Positions 15,461 through 24,422 of a DNA stretch of 64,000 nt are shown in pieces (positions within the stretch are counted from its first letter, which is position 1; every line of letters starts with the position of its first letter). Below the pieces are notes generated by a model. It had not been told where the DNA came from. It ran no database searches and saw only the letters and a program-made list of their open reading frames with translations. The position numbers and the translations under genes are program-made. Origin of the DNA: Romboutsia lituseburensis DSM 797 (GTDB lineage Bacteria; Bacillota; Clostridia; Peptostreptococcales; Peptostreptococcaceae); assembly GCF_900103615.1 (NCBI RefSeq), contig NZ_FNGW01000002.1:372001-436000 (forward strand), read 5' to 3'.

Positions 15461-17611
15461 TTGGAAAATATATTCAAAATATACAAAAGAGATTTGAAAG
15501 ATATATTATCAAATAAAGTATTATTAGTTATTATCGGAGGTCTTGCTATTTTACCATCATTTTATGCATGGTTTAATATTAAAGCATCCTGGGACCCCTA
15601 TGGTAACACCGGTAATATATCTGTTGCTGTCGTAAACAAAGACAAAGGTACTGAGCTTAGAGGTAATAAAATAAATATCGGAGATCAACTTATCGAAAAG
15701 CTTAAAGATAACAAAAATCTAGGATGGAAATTTGTAGACGAAGAAACTGCATTAGATGGAGTTAATAAAGGTACATATTATGCTGCAATAGAAATTCCTG
15801 AAAACTTTTCTAAAGATTTAACATCTTTAATTAGTAATGATGTTAGAAAAGGTAAAATCATTTACACCGTAAATGATAAAATTAATGCTATCGCTCCTAA
15901 AATAACAGATAAGGGTGCTTCAACTATTCAAAATGAAGTCAATCAAACTGTCGTTAAAACAGTAAGTGAGGTTGTATTTGAGGTATTTAATGAATTAGGA
16001 ATAGAAATAGAAAATCAATTACCTAAGTTAGCTAACTTAGAAAATGATTTGGTTGAAGTTCAATCTAAGTTCAAAGATATAGAAAATACAGTGTCGCTAG
16101 CTTCTGATGTTGCTTATAAAGTTGAAGATGTTGTTAAGTCTTTACAAAAGGATGTTCCTCTAATACAAGATACTATAACTAATTCTAAAAATTTAGCATC
16201 AGATTTAAAAGTATTTTTACAGGATAGTAAAGATATTTTAAATAATATTACACCTGTTATAAAAAATGACTTACAAATATTATCACAATTATCATCTAAT
16301 ACATCATCAAGTATTTCTGATTTAATAGATGCTATAAACAGTGGTGCAGATAATGTTCCACAATTGATAGATAATTTACGAGCTAAGCTTTCTTCTTTAT
16401 CTGGTAGTGCTAAAACAGTATTAGAGCTACTAAAAAATCTAAATAAATTTGCACCAAATCATTTATTACAAGGTTCTATAGATAAACTTCAAAATATTGT
16501 AAATAAATTAGATTTAGCTATGTCAACTTTAGACACTATAAAAGGCCAAGTAATCCATGGTCAGGTCGTATCTACGTATGGATTAACTAAACTTTTACAA
16601 ATTGTTGACGATGTAAATAATATGACTAATGATTTATTACGTAACTTTGATACACAAATAGCAGATCCTATAAATAATTTATTTAATGATAGCTTCAAAA
16701 TTGCAAATGATGTTATTGCTGTACTTGAAAAAACTGAGCAAAAACTTCCAGCAGTTAATGATATTTTAAGTTCTACAGTAGCTTTATCTAAAAGTGCTCA
16801 AGATAACTTAAAATATGTACAAGAGAAATTACCTGTTGCAAAATCAGTTGTCGATGAATTAGTTGATGCCATGCACAAAATAAATAATGGCGATGATATA
16901 AATGAATTAATTTCTTTATTAAAAAATGATGCTATAAAACACGCTAATTTCTTGAAACAGCCAGTGGATATAGTTAGTAAAAAATTATACCCTATGCCAA
17001 ACTATGGTACATCAATGACTCCATTCTATACTGTTTTATCTTTATGGGTGGGTGTGTTACTACTTATGTCGTTACTGTCTACTGAGATACATGGAGGTAA
17101 CTATAAAGCATATGAAATTTATTTTGGTAGAGGACTTACATTTTTAACTATCGCTTTAGTGCAAGCATTTATACTTAGTGTTGGTGATATGTTATTATTG
17201 GGTGTTCAAGTTTTACATCCTGTATTATTTGTAGCTTTATCTTTATTTACAAGTATAGTATTTACAGCCATAGTATACTCATTTGTTTCTATGTTTGGAA
17301 ATGTTGGAAAAGCAATTGGTGTTGTATTACTAGTTATACAAGTAGCAGCATCTGGAGGTACATTCCCTATACAGGTTACTCCTAAGTTCTTCCAGATTGT
17401 TAATCCATTTTTACCTTTCACATATGCAATATCTGCATCACGTGAAGCTATTGCTGGTATATATCAACCTAACTTAACAAAAGATATACTTCTATTAGTT
17501 GTATTTATGGTTATACCAATTGTATTTACTGTATTCCTTAAAGAGCCTATAAATAAGGCTACTGCAGGTATTAAAGCTAAATTTAATGAGAGTGATTTAA
17601 CTGGTCATTAA
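15461..17611 (+). CDS. YhgE/Pip-family membrane protein
   Basis: About 716 residues. One N-terminal membrane helix (about 20-40) is followed by the YhgE/Pip signature NIKASWDPYGNTGNISVAVV-like region (about 43-62), then about 450 extracytoplasmic residues with long heptad-rich coiled-coil segments, and five or six membrane helices from about residue 520, ending as an ABC-2-type membrane domain. Relatives include phage-infection protein Pip and the type VII secretion component EsaA. The start is the TTG at 15461, since GGAGGTGG lies 6 nt before it; an upstream GTG at 15437 would overlap that site. No WXG100 or EssC gene is in the window. Confidence 0.88.
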   Translation: MENIFKIYKRDLKDILSNKVLLVIIGGLAILPSFYAWFNIKASWDPYGNTGNISVAVVNKDKGTELRGNKINIGDQLIEKLKDNKNLGWKFVDEETALDGVNKGTYYAAIEIPENFSKDLTSLISNDVRKGKIIYTVNDKINAIAPKITDKGASTIQNEVNQTVVKTVSEVVFEVFNELGIEIENQLPKLANLENDLVEVQSKFKDIENTVSLASDVAYKVEDVVKSLQKDVPLIQDTITNSKNLASDLKVFLQDSKDILNNITPVIKNDLQILSQLSSNTSSSISDLIDAINSGADNVPQLIDNLRAKLSSLSGSAKTVLELLKNLNKFAPNHLLQGSIDKLQNIVNKLDLAMSTLDTIKGQVIHGQVVSTYGLTKLLQIVDDVNNMTNDLLRNFDTQIADPINNLFNDSFKIANDVIAVLEKTEQKLPAVNDILSSTVALSKSAQDNLKYVQEKLPVAKSVVDELVDAMHKINNGDDINELISLLKNDAIKHANFLKQPVDIVSKKLYPMPNYGTSMTPFYTVLSLWVGVLLLMSLLSTEIHGGNYKAYEIYFGRGLTFLTIALVQAFILSVGDMLLLGVQVLHPVLFVALSLFTSIVFTAIVYSFVSMFGNVGKAIGVVLLVIQVAASGGTFPIQVTPKFFQIVNPFLPFTYAISASREAIAGIYQPNLTKDILLLVVFMVIPIVFTVFLKEPINKATAGIKAKFNESDLTGH

Positions 17612-17677
17612 AATAAATAATTATTGCATTTTTAATAAAAACTGCTATAATTTAGTTATATAGTATATTATTTAATC

Positions 17678-17712
17678 AAGCCATGAAGGTTTTATATCCT
17701 TCATGGCTTTTT
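17678..17712 (+). terminator. Terminator after YhgE/Pip gene
   Basis: AAGCCATGAAGG and CCTTCATGGCTT form a GC-containing 12-bp stem with an 8-nt loop and a following T6 run. Confidence 0.85.
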
Positions 17713-17772
17713 TGTTTAATATTCTATAAAATTTTAATAGCCTTACTTATATAATCTATAAATTTTTCCAAT

Positions 17773-17812
17773 GAAAAAGAAGCTAACTAATATTATAGTC
17801 AGCTTCTTTTTC
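17773..17812. terminator. Terminator of the 430-residue membrane protein gene
   Basis: GAAAAAGAAGCT and AGCTTCTTTTTC arms with partly paired interior, directly after the stop at 17816 on the minus strand. Confidence 0.75.
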
Positions 17813-17815
17813 AAT

Positions 17816-19108
17816 CTATTTTTTCAATAATGACTTTATATCACTATATATATCTTTATTACATTTATATATTATTTCATCATTATTATATTTATAATGT
17901 ATAAACTCATAATCTTCATAAATTTTTAAATTTACGTCCAATCCTGAACTTATAATTATACTATTTTTTAGATTGTTTTTACCTTTTAACTCATCTTTAT
18001 TTACTTCTTCCCAAGTATAATAATCTAAGGCATTTACTACTTGATTTAGTAAATAATTATCTTTTTCTATATGTAAAGTTGAAGTACTTTTTTTACTATT
18101 TTGATTATTTTCTATAGATAAGTTTAATTTTTCTATACTTTCTATTTGATTATCAACATACTCATTTCTATCTATAAATATATTTATCAATTCCTTATTT
18201 TTGCTATTTGTATCTGATAAAGTTATTATATTTCCTTTCATTGGGAAGTGTATCTTTTGACCTAATTCTAAATTATAAGCGTATTTTTCTTCGTCATAAC
18301 TACTTATATAATAATTTTTATTGTTTTTATTGTACTCTTCATTTTTAAATTTTTTCTTATATTTTATTTTATATTCAATACAATCAGAACTAATCATATC
18401 ATTAAATTGTATTGCATTTATTTTATCTATCATTTCAAACATGCTAATTTTATGCTCATTATTAGGTATAATATCTGAATTTTTATTTTTTAAATTATTT
18501 TCTACTTCCGTTACTTTAAAATTAAGTTTATTAATACTTTTTTTATTCTTATTATACTCAACTTCATATTTATTATTATTTACATCATCATAAGTTTCCC
18601 AACTCATATTTTTTATATTTCCATTTCTATCACTAGTAATTTCCATATTAGCTAAAACTTCATTTCCTATATCTATATTTAATTTTTCCCTTGCATCTTC
18701 CCACTGCTTTCGTAAATCTTTTAAATTCAATGTTTGAACAATTATACTTTTATCTCTATATTCTAATTCCTTGTATATATAGCTATTTAAAGATCCTAAA
18801 TATATAACTAATACACCTAGTATACATGCATTCTTTTTAATTTTATAATTCCTTTTAATTTTTTTATTTATAAATAAATAATAAATTATAAAACCAATAG
18901 GTATTATTATAGTAGGTTTTGTATTTATTTTTATATTAATAAACCCAAGAATACAAAATCCTATTATTTTTAATAATACATATTTTTCTTTTCCTTCGTT
19001 TTTATTTTTTTTAGTGTCCAAATATAGAATTGTACAAATTAAGCAAAGTATCATCCAGAGTGTTGAGTATTTAAAAAAATTTTCTAAAAAACTTAATACA
19101 GATTCCAT
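17816..19108 (-). CDS. Unrecognised membrane protein with large C-terminal domain
   Basis: A 430-residue protein that I do not recognise. Four hydrophobic segments occur in the first 125 residues (about 12-28, 45-60, 64-82, 93-110). The remaining 300 residues are hydrophilic, very rich in Asn, Lys, Ile and Tyr, and probably extracytoplasmic. It contains two similar blocks, each with a short charged stretch leading to a D-x-x-x-x-N or Y-rich strand, but no clear motif. It is a single gene with its own terminator between the YhgE/Pip and polyamine units. It could be a sensor or envelope protein; no function is claimed. Confidence 0.6.
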   Translation of the reverse strand: MESVLSFLENFFKYSTLWMILCLICTILYLDTKKNKNEGKEKYVLLKIIGFCILGFINIKINTKPTIIIPIGFIIYYLFINKKIKRNYKIKKNACILGVLVIYLGSLNSYIYKELEYRDKSIIVQTLNLKDLRKQWEDAREKLNIDIGNEVLANMEITSDRNGNIKNMSWETYDDVNNNKYEVEYNKNKKSINKLNFKVTEVENNLKNKNSDIIPNNEHKISMFEMIDKINAIQFNDMISSDCIEYKIKYKKKFKNEEYNKNNKNYYISSYDEEKYAYNLELGQKIHFPMKGNIITLSDTNSKNKELINIFIDRNEYVDNQIESIEKLNLSIENNQNSKKSTSTLHIEKDNYLLNQVVNALDYYTWEEVNKDELKGKNNLKNSIIISSGLDVNLKIYEDYEFIHYKYNNDEIIYKCNKDIYSDIKSLLKK

Positions 19109-19169
19109 ATAAATCCTCCTATCTTATGTCTAATATAATAGTAGCATATATTATATAATTAATCTAAAA

Positions 19170-19213
19170 AAACACTTCATAAAATTAATTAATCTTAATT
19201 TTATGAAGTGTTT
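19170..19213 (-). terminator. Terminator of the polyamine operon
   Basis: 19-bp perfect arms, beginning AAACACTTCATAAAATTAA on the plus strand, with a 6-nt loop. On the minus strand a T-run follows. It lies about 40 nt past the agmatinase stop. Confidence 0.85.
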
Positions 19214-19249
19214 ACCTTAACTATATTTATATAATAATATGCTTACTTA

Positions 19250-20131
19250 TTATTTTTTATTATTAGATATAACTAAACTTAGTTCTCTAAGTACTTTACA
19301 TGCAGTTATAGTAGATACTTTTGTAATATCATAATCAGGGCTTAATTCAACTATATCACACCCAACAATATTTATTTCATACTGTTTTAATATTTTAAAT
19401 GTGTTTTCTAGCTCTTTATATGTTATCCCACCGGGTTCTGGAGTTCCAGTTCCAGGGAATATAGATGGATCTAATACATCTAAATCTATAGTTAAATAAA
19501 CATTTTTACCTACTAAGGATTCTACTATTTCCTTAAATGTTATAATATTTGCAACTTCCATATATGTATGATTTTTATTTAGAGAAAAATCAAATTCTTC
19601 TTTTGTTCCTGATCTTATTCCAAATTGAAAGATTTTCTCATCTCCAACTATATCCCATATCCTCTTTATAACCGTTGCATGAGAATTTTTACAGTTATTG
19701 TACTCTTCTCTCAAGTCAGTATGGGCATCAAAGTGCAATACATAAATGTCATTATACTTTTCATATACTGCTTTAAATGCAGGTAATGTTACTAAATGCT
19801 CTCCACCAATCATAAATGGAATTTTATTATCATTTATTAATGTTCTTACATTTTCATATATTTCATCTAATACTTTTTCAGTGTTTCCTATGCTAAGTTC
19901 TAGATCACCTATATCACATATATTAAAGTCTTCCATATCTAAATTCAGCACAGGACTATAAGTTTCTAGTCCGTCAAATTCTTTTCTCATAGCACTGCTT
20001 GCAAATCTCGTACCAGGCCTATTTGATGTAGTTCCATCAAAACCTACTCCAAATACTACTAAATCCGAGCTTTCATAAGATGAATCCATTGACATAAATT
20101 TAAAATTATTTGTAAACATATTACTTTTCAT
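19250..20131 (-). CDS. speB: Agmatinase
   Basis: A 293-residue ureohydrolase converting agmatine to putrescine and urea. Binuclear Mn ligands appear in MIGGEHLVTLPAF (His), LHFDAHTDLR (Asp, His, Asp) and TIDLDVLDPSIFPGTGTPEP (Asp, Asp). The last gene of the speA-speD-speE-speB operon; its ATG overlaps the end of speE by 11 nt and uses a GAGGGA site inside speE, a sign of translational coupling. The operon context argues for agmatinase over arginase or formimidoglutamase. Confidence 0.93.
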   Translation of the reverse strand: MKSNMFTNNFKFMSMDSSYESSDLVVFGVGFDGTTSNRPGTRFASSAMRKEFDGLETYSPVLNLDMEDFNICDIGDLELSIGNTEKVLDEIYENVRTLINDNKIPFMIGGEHLVTLPAFKAVYEKYNDIYVLHFDAHTDLREEYNNCKNSHATVIKRIWDIVGDEKIFQFGIRSGTKEEFDFSLNKNHTYMEVANIITFKEIVESLVGKNVYLTIDLDVLDPSIFPGTGTPEPGGITYKELENTFKILKQYEINIVGCDIVELSPDYDITKVSTITACKVLRELSLVISNNKK

Positions 20132-20972
20132 TTAGCATATCCCTCACATATTGAGGTAACATAAATGCACCTTTATGAATATCACTATTGTAATATTTAG
20201 TTTTTAAATTTAAATTTTCCCACTCTATTTTATTTTGATTATCTATAGGATCAAATTTCTTTGACGCAAACCCAAATAACCAATGTCCTGATGGATATGT
20301 AGGTATATGAGCTTGATAAACTTTTGTTATTGGGAATAAACCTCTTATCTTTTCATTTGCTCTTTTCATTTCTTTTGCATTAAATTCAAAATACGGACTT
20401 TCATTTTGGTTAACAAGTATACCATCATCACCTAGTATTCTGTAGCAATCCTTATAAAAATCAACAGAGAAAAGTCCTTCTCCTGGACCTATAGGATCTG
20501 TAGAGTCTACTATTATTAAATCATATGATTTGTCTTTACTATCCTTAACAAAGTTAACTCCATCTTCGTAATATAAGTTAACTCTATTATCATCTAATTT
20601 GCACGCACATATATCTATATATTGTTTTGATACATCTACAACCATTTTATCTATTTCAACCATATCTATTTTTTCAATTTTAGGATATCTAGTAAGTTCC
20701 CTTACTGTTCCTCCATCTCCACCACCTATAACTAGTACATTTTTTATATTCATATTTGTAGCCATAGGAACATGAACTATCATATCATGATATATAAATT
20801 CATCTTTATAGTTTACCATCATTAATCCATCTAACGTTAAAAACTTCCCAAGCTCTTTACTTTCAAAAACATCTACTTGTTGAAATTTAGATTTATCACT
20901 AAAAAGATGTTTATCTACTTTTATTGAAAAACGTACATTTTCTGTCCACTCTTCTGTATACCATAATTCCAT
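20121..20972 (-). CDS. speE: Spermidine synthase
   Basis: A 283-residue aminopropyltransferase that joins decarboxylated SAM and putrescine into spermidine. An N-terminal beta domain (LWYTEEWTENVRFS) precedes the Rossmann domain with VLVIGGGDGGTVREL (about 81-95), DMVEIDKMVVD and the catalytic DLIIVDSTDPIGPGEGLF (about 150-167, catalytic Asp in the DSTDP loop). The putrescine-pocket pattern matches spermidine rather than spermine synthases. It lies about 160 nt after speD; that gap is AT-rich with no terminator seen, so it is likely in the same transcript. Confidence 0.94.
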   Translation of the reverse strand: MELWYTEEWTENVRFSIKVDKHLFSDKSKFQQVDVFESKELGKFLTLDGLMMVNYKDEFIYHDMIVHVPMATNMNIKNVLVIGGGDGGTVRELTRYPKIEKIDMVEIDKMVVDVSKQYIDICACKLDDNRVNLYYEDGVNFVKDSKDKSYDLIIVDSTDPIGPGEGLFSVDFYKDCYRILGDDGILVNQNESPYFEFNAKEMKRANEKIRGLFPITKVYQAHIPTYPSGHWLFGFASKKFDPIDNQNKIEWENLNLKTKYYNSDIHKGAFMLPQYVRDMLNEK

Positions 20973-21131
20973 AGTTTTTCCTCCAAATTTTTTATTTATT
21001 TTATATTTTTATTTTATTTTTATATATTTTTTAATACTATATCATATAAATTTGATTATTTTTTTTAAATATGATAAAATATTATTCCAAATTTATTTTA
21101 TTTATTTTTTATTTATTTAGGTATATTTTAT

Positions 21132-21545
21132 TTATATAGCTTCTGGCTTATGAGTAATTTTGCCTAAATCTTTTTTTGCGAATTTTTTAATTTTCGTAGT
21201 TAAACCTCTTGGTATTTCTGTAGATTCACTCTTCTCTGCTTTTAGAAGTTCTTCTAATAGTTCAAAACTTTTCCATGGATCTATATCTCCACAAGTAAAG
21301 AAATCAGCCGCTGCATAACCATACTCTGGCCATGTATGTATTGTTAAATGAGATTCTGCTATTATTACTGCACCTGAAACTCCCCATGGGTTAAAATGGT
21401 GGAATACTGAATCGACTATAGTTGCCTTTGCATTTAAAGCTGAATCATTCATATAATCTTCTATAAGTCTTGGATTCCTTAATATCTCCTCATCACAGTT
21501 GTAATACTCTACTAATATGTGTCTACCTAATGTCTCAAACTTCAA
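21132..21545 (-). CDS. speD: S-adenosylmethionine decarboxylase proenzyme
   Basis: A small (about 137-residue) prokaryotic SAM decarboxylase. The proenzyme self-cleaves in [17 protein letters not shown] between Glu and Ser, creating the pyruvoyl cofactor; the His of TIHTW and the Cys of FFTCGD are the processing and catalytic residues. It makes decarboxylated SAM for speE. The TTG at 21545 is preferred as start because the GGAG site is 10 nt away; a GTG at 21554 is only 1 nt from it. The resulting N-terminus MKFETLGRH agrees with the family. It follows speA by about 20 nt. Confidence 0.92.
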   Translation of the reverse strand: MKFETLGRHILVEYYNCDEEILRNPRLIEDYMNDSALNAKATIVDSVFHHFNPWGVSGAVIIAESHLTIHTWPEYGYAAADFFTCGDIDPWKSFELLEELLKAEKSESTEIPRGLTTKIKKFAKKDLGKITHKPEAI

Positions 21546-21567
21546 AATAACCACTCTCCTTATTTAA

Positions 21568-23058
21568 TTATCTGTCTTTTATTACTAGTATAGTTTCAAT
21601 ACTTTTATCATTCATATCTGTCAAATGAGCCTTTTCATCTTTAAGCATCTTTATATAATCTATAATATCTTTTGTTATTATCTCTCCTGGTGCAATTATA
21701 GGAATTCCTGGAGGATAAGCCATTATAGACTCTCCGCTTATTCTATTTAAACTTAATTCTAGTTTAACAGCTTCTTTTTCTTTATAAAAAGCATCTCTAG
21801 GGTTTATTGCTATACTAGGCATAATTTCTTTTAATTTTATAGCATTCATGCTCTTATTCTTTTTATATACTTTAGAAATAGTATCTATCGCATTTATTAG
21901 TTTATCTATATCATATTTTGTTGTTCCAATAGATACCAATGCCAATATATTGTATAAATCACCTAATTCAACTTGTATATCAAATTTACTATATAATAAA
22001 TCGTAAACTTCAAATCCAGTTAAGTTTATTCCTTTGGTGTTAATGCAAAGCTTCGTTTCATCTATATATCTGCATCCATCACTTTTTGTTAACTCTGTTG
22101 AAATAACTTTTATACCTTTAATTTTATTTAATTTATGTTTTGCATATCTCGAAAGATTTAGGGCGTTTGATAATTGATTTTCACCGTTTTTTTCGAGATT
22201 GTATCTAGCTCCATCTATACTTGACATTAATAGATATGATGCCGATGTAGATTGTAGCATATTTATACTTCGTCTTACCTTTCCTATATCTACATTTTTC
22301 TTATTGAATAATAATGCAGATGCTTGAGTTAAAGCTCCTCCTGTTTTATGTATGCTTACAGCAGACATGTCTGCACCTAAACTCATCGCAGATGGTGGAA
22401 GCTCTTTATTGAAAGGAAAATGAGCTCCATGTGCTTCATCTACCAACACAATAATATTTTTTTGTTTACAAATATTTATAATCTTTTTTAAATCTGAGCA
22501 AGCTCCATAATATGTAGGATTTAATAAAAATAAAGCTTTAATATCTTTATGATTGTTTATTTCTTCTTCTACCTTGTTAACATCTAAATTTAAACTTATA
22601 CCTAATTCCTCATCAAACTCTGGTTGTACAAATACAGGACATCCGCCACTTAAAATTAGTGCATTGATAACTGATTTATGTATATTTCTCGGTAATAAGA
22701 TCTTTTCATTTGGCCCTATCACACTTAATATCATTGCATGTATCGCTTGCGTTGTTCCATTTGTTATAAAAAAAGCTTGATCACAGTCATATGCTTTAGC
22801 TAATAGATCTTGTGATTGTTTTATTATTCCACTTGGATTTGAAACGTTATCCATTGTTGGAGACGAATTTATATCCATACTCATAATATGATTTCCTAAA
22901 TAATAATTTAGAATATCCACTCCTTGATCTTTAACATGACCTGGAACATCAAAACAAGATAAATTCCTTAAGGAATAACTTTTTAAACTATTCAATAATG
23001 GTATATCTGATTGCTTAATATCTATATTTTCATCAACTTGATTTGTACATACTTGCAA
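21568..23058 (-). CDS. speA: Arginine decarboxylase (PLP fold-type I, Orn/Lys/Arg family)
   Basis: A 496-residue PLP enzyme of the short Orn/Lys/Arg decarboxylase group. The PLP lysine is near residue 238 in AVSIHKTGGALTQ; other core motifs are FDVPGHVKDQG (about 36-46), NGTTQAIHAMI (about 100-110), VDEAHGAHFPF (about 206-216) and the C-terminal YPPGIPIIAPGE. With speD, speE and speB behind it, arginine is the likely substrate (arginine to agmatine), although lysine-specific relatives exist. It starts with TTG at 23058 behind a GGGGGGA site, the first gene of the operon. Confidence 0.92.
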   Translation of the reverse strand: MQVCTNQVDENIDIKQSDIPLLNSLKSYSLRNLSCFDVPGHVKDQGVDILNYYLGNHIMSMDINSSPTMDNVSNPSGIIKQSQDLLAKAYDCDQAFFITNGTTQAIHAMILSVIGPNEKILLPRNIHKSVINALILSGGCPVFVQPEFDEELGISLNLDVNKVEEEINNHKDIKALFLLNPTYYGACSDLKKIINICKQKNIIVLVDEAHGAHFPFNKELPPSAMSLGADMSAVSIHKTGGALTQASALLFNKKNVDIGKVRRSINMLQSTSASYLLMSSIDGARYNLEKNGENQLSNALNLSRYAKHKLNKIKGIKVISTELTKSDGCRYIDETKLCINTKGINLTGFEVYDLLYSKFDIQVELGDLYNILALVSIGTTKYDIDKLINAIDTISKVYKKNKSMNAIKLKEIMPSIAINPRDAFYKEKEAVKLELSLNRISGESIMAYPPGIPIIAPGEIITKDIIDYIKMLKDEKAHLTDMNDKSIETILVIKDR

Positions 23059-23146
23059 TTTAAATCCCCCCTATCAGCCTATATTTTAAAACCAAAGGTT
23101 ATTATAACTATTTATTAAATTTACTATTATTAAACTTACCTTTTAT

Positions 23147-23175
23147 ATTATATTTTCATTTTTATTTTTTTGCAA
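23147..23175 (-). promoter_or_regulatory. SigA promoter of the polyamine operon
   Basis: On the minus strand, TTGCAA (23170-23175), 17 nt, then TATAAT (23147-23152), about 90 nt before the speA start. The leader between them is AT-rich without an obvious riboswitch. Confidence 0.65.
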
Positions 23176-23277
23176 CTATTTTTTTTATTTTTTTGTTTTT
23201 TCATTTTTGCAATAAACCCTGTAGTACTAATGTTTTTTTTGATTTTATTTTTTTAAGTTTATATTAATTTATAATTT

Positions 23278-23340
23278 GTTTAGTATATCTAACTTTAAGT
23301 TAATATTATTTTATCGAAAGTTTAGTATATGTAACTTTAT
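23278..23340. repeat. Two 21-bp direct repeats upstream of speA
   Basis: GTTTAGTATATCTAACTTTAA (23278-23298, plus strand, 21 nt with 19 matches) recurs at 23320-23340 with C changed to G and the final base changed. The period is 42 bp, four helical turns. The 411-nt gap between speA and the acidic membrane protein gene otherwise holds the spe promoter, the 23421-23460 palindrome and A/T runs. Confidence 0.5.
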
Positions 23341-23420
23341 TTCAAATTTTATTTTTTTATTTTGTAAGCAATTTTAATATTTTTTAATTTAAATAAAAGT
23401 TGATTTTTCTTTAAATAAAA

Positions 23421-23460
23421 TAAAAAAGAACTATATTGATATCAATATAGTTCTTTTTTA
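23421..23460 (-). terminator. 40-bp perfect palindromic terminator
   Basis: 20-bp arms without a spacer, TAAAAAAGAACTATATTGAT and its complement. It lies 10 nt past the stop of the acidic membrane protein gene on the minus strand. Confidence 0.85.
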
Positions 23461-23469
23461 TTTTATTAT

Positions 23470-23901
23470 TTATTTTTCTTTTGATAAATCTTCTTCATAA
23501 TAATCATATTTATCATACTCATTTTCTTTGTAAATCTCTTTATCTAATGCTATTTCATCTTTTTCTTCTTCTTTAATTTCCTCAGACTCTTTAACGTAAC
23601 TTTCTAATTCTTCTTTAGATGAATGATTCGAATCATCAAAGTTTATTCTTCTAGAATTAAACTCTTTTACTTTTTCTTCTAATTCACTTTCTTCTTCATT
23701 TTCATAGTTATATATTTCATATTCACTATCTTCTAAAAATCTTTCTTCTTCTAATTCTTTATTAATTTTATGATTTTTTATAGCCCTATAAGAAAAATAT
23801 GCTCCAACACCTGTCAATACTGCACCTGTGTATATCAACGCTTTTTTCCCTTTTTCTTCTGCTTCTTTTTTCATTTTTTTCTTAACTAAGTATTTTACCA
23901 C
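23470..23901 (-). CDS. Small acidic protein with one membrane helix, unknown
   Basis: 143 residues, not recognised. A Lys-rich N-terminus (about 1-20) and one hydrophobic helix YTGAVLTGVGAYFSYRAI (about 25-42) are followed by about 100 strongly acidic residues with many Glu/Lys, likely disordered or coiled coil. The topology resembles YtxH-like stress proteins, but the sequence is too simple for a firm match. Start is GTG at 23901 with AAGGAGG 9 nt upstream. It is divergent from the holin gene with about 120 nt between. Confidence 0.65.
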   Translation of the reverse strand: MVKYLVKKKMKKEAEEKGKKALIYTGAVLTGVGAYFSYRAIKNHKINKELEEERFLEDSEYEIYNYENEEESELEEKVKEFNSRRINFDDSNHSSKEELESYVKESEEIKEEEKDEIALDKEIYKENEYDKYDYYEEDLSKEK

Positions 23902-24021
23902 GGTACTTTTCCTCCTTAACTGTCATATACTATATTGATAGTATTTGTATTATTCAAATAAAAATTATACTATTTTCAAATTACATTTTTTGCTATTTTA
24001 TAAGAAAGGAGATAATATAAC

Positions 24022-24333
24022 ATGGATTCAACATTATTTAATTTATTATTGAGTTTAATTACATTAGTTATAACTGTTGGAGGCGGATATTTAGTTAATT
24101 TTCTAAGACATAAAATAGGAAATGAGAAACTTTCTAACTACTATCAAATAGCTAAACAAATAGTTATGGCTATAGAACAATCTAATCCTCAGTTAGCTGG
24201 TATAGACAAAAAAGAATTAGCTATAAATAAACTATTAGAGTTAACTCAAAACAAAATCACTGAGAATCAAGCACAAATACTAATTGAAGCTGCAGTTTAT
24301 GATATAAAAAAATTACTATCTTCTTCTAATTAA
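24022..24333 (+). CDS. LLH-family holin-like protein (orphan)
   Basis: 103 residues with the layout of the phage LL-H holin family: a short N-terminus, one membrane helix (about 5-28, LLLSLITLVITVGGGYLVNF), then an amphipathic, charged C-terminal domain, YYQIAKQIVMAIEQSNPQL and ILIEAAVYDIKKLL. In phages such holins let endolysin cross the membrane. Here there is no endolysin, tail or other phage gene nearby, and the gene has its own ribosome site (AAGGAG) and terminator. It is either a phage relic or a domesticated holin. Confidence 0.75.
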   Translation: MDSTLFNLLLSLITLVITVGGGYLVNFLRHKIGNEKLSNYYQIAKQIVMAIEQSNPQLAGIDKKELAINKLLELTQNKITENQAQILIEAAVYDIKKLLSSSN

Positions 24334-24377
24334 TATTTTTAAATATATTTCATATTATAATTTACTTTTTCAATCGA

Positions 24378-24419
24378 AAAAAATCTGTATATATTTTCAT
24401 AAATATATACAGATTTTTT
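24378..24419. terminator. Bidirectional terminator, holin and helicase genes
   Basis: AAAAATCTGTATATATTT and AAATATATACAGATTTTT arms around TCAT between convergent genes. Confidence 0.85.
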
Positions 24420-24422
24420 ATA

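Noticed and set aside
23421-23460. 40-bp perfect palindrome considered as an operator or replication element
   Set aside because: The A/T tracts and place right after a stop codon make it an ordinary terminator.
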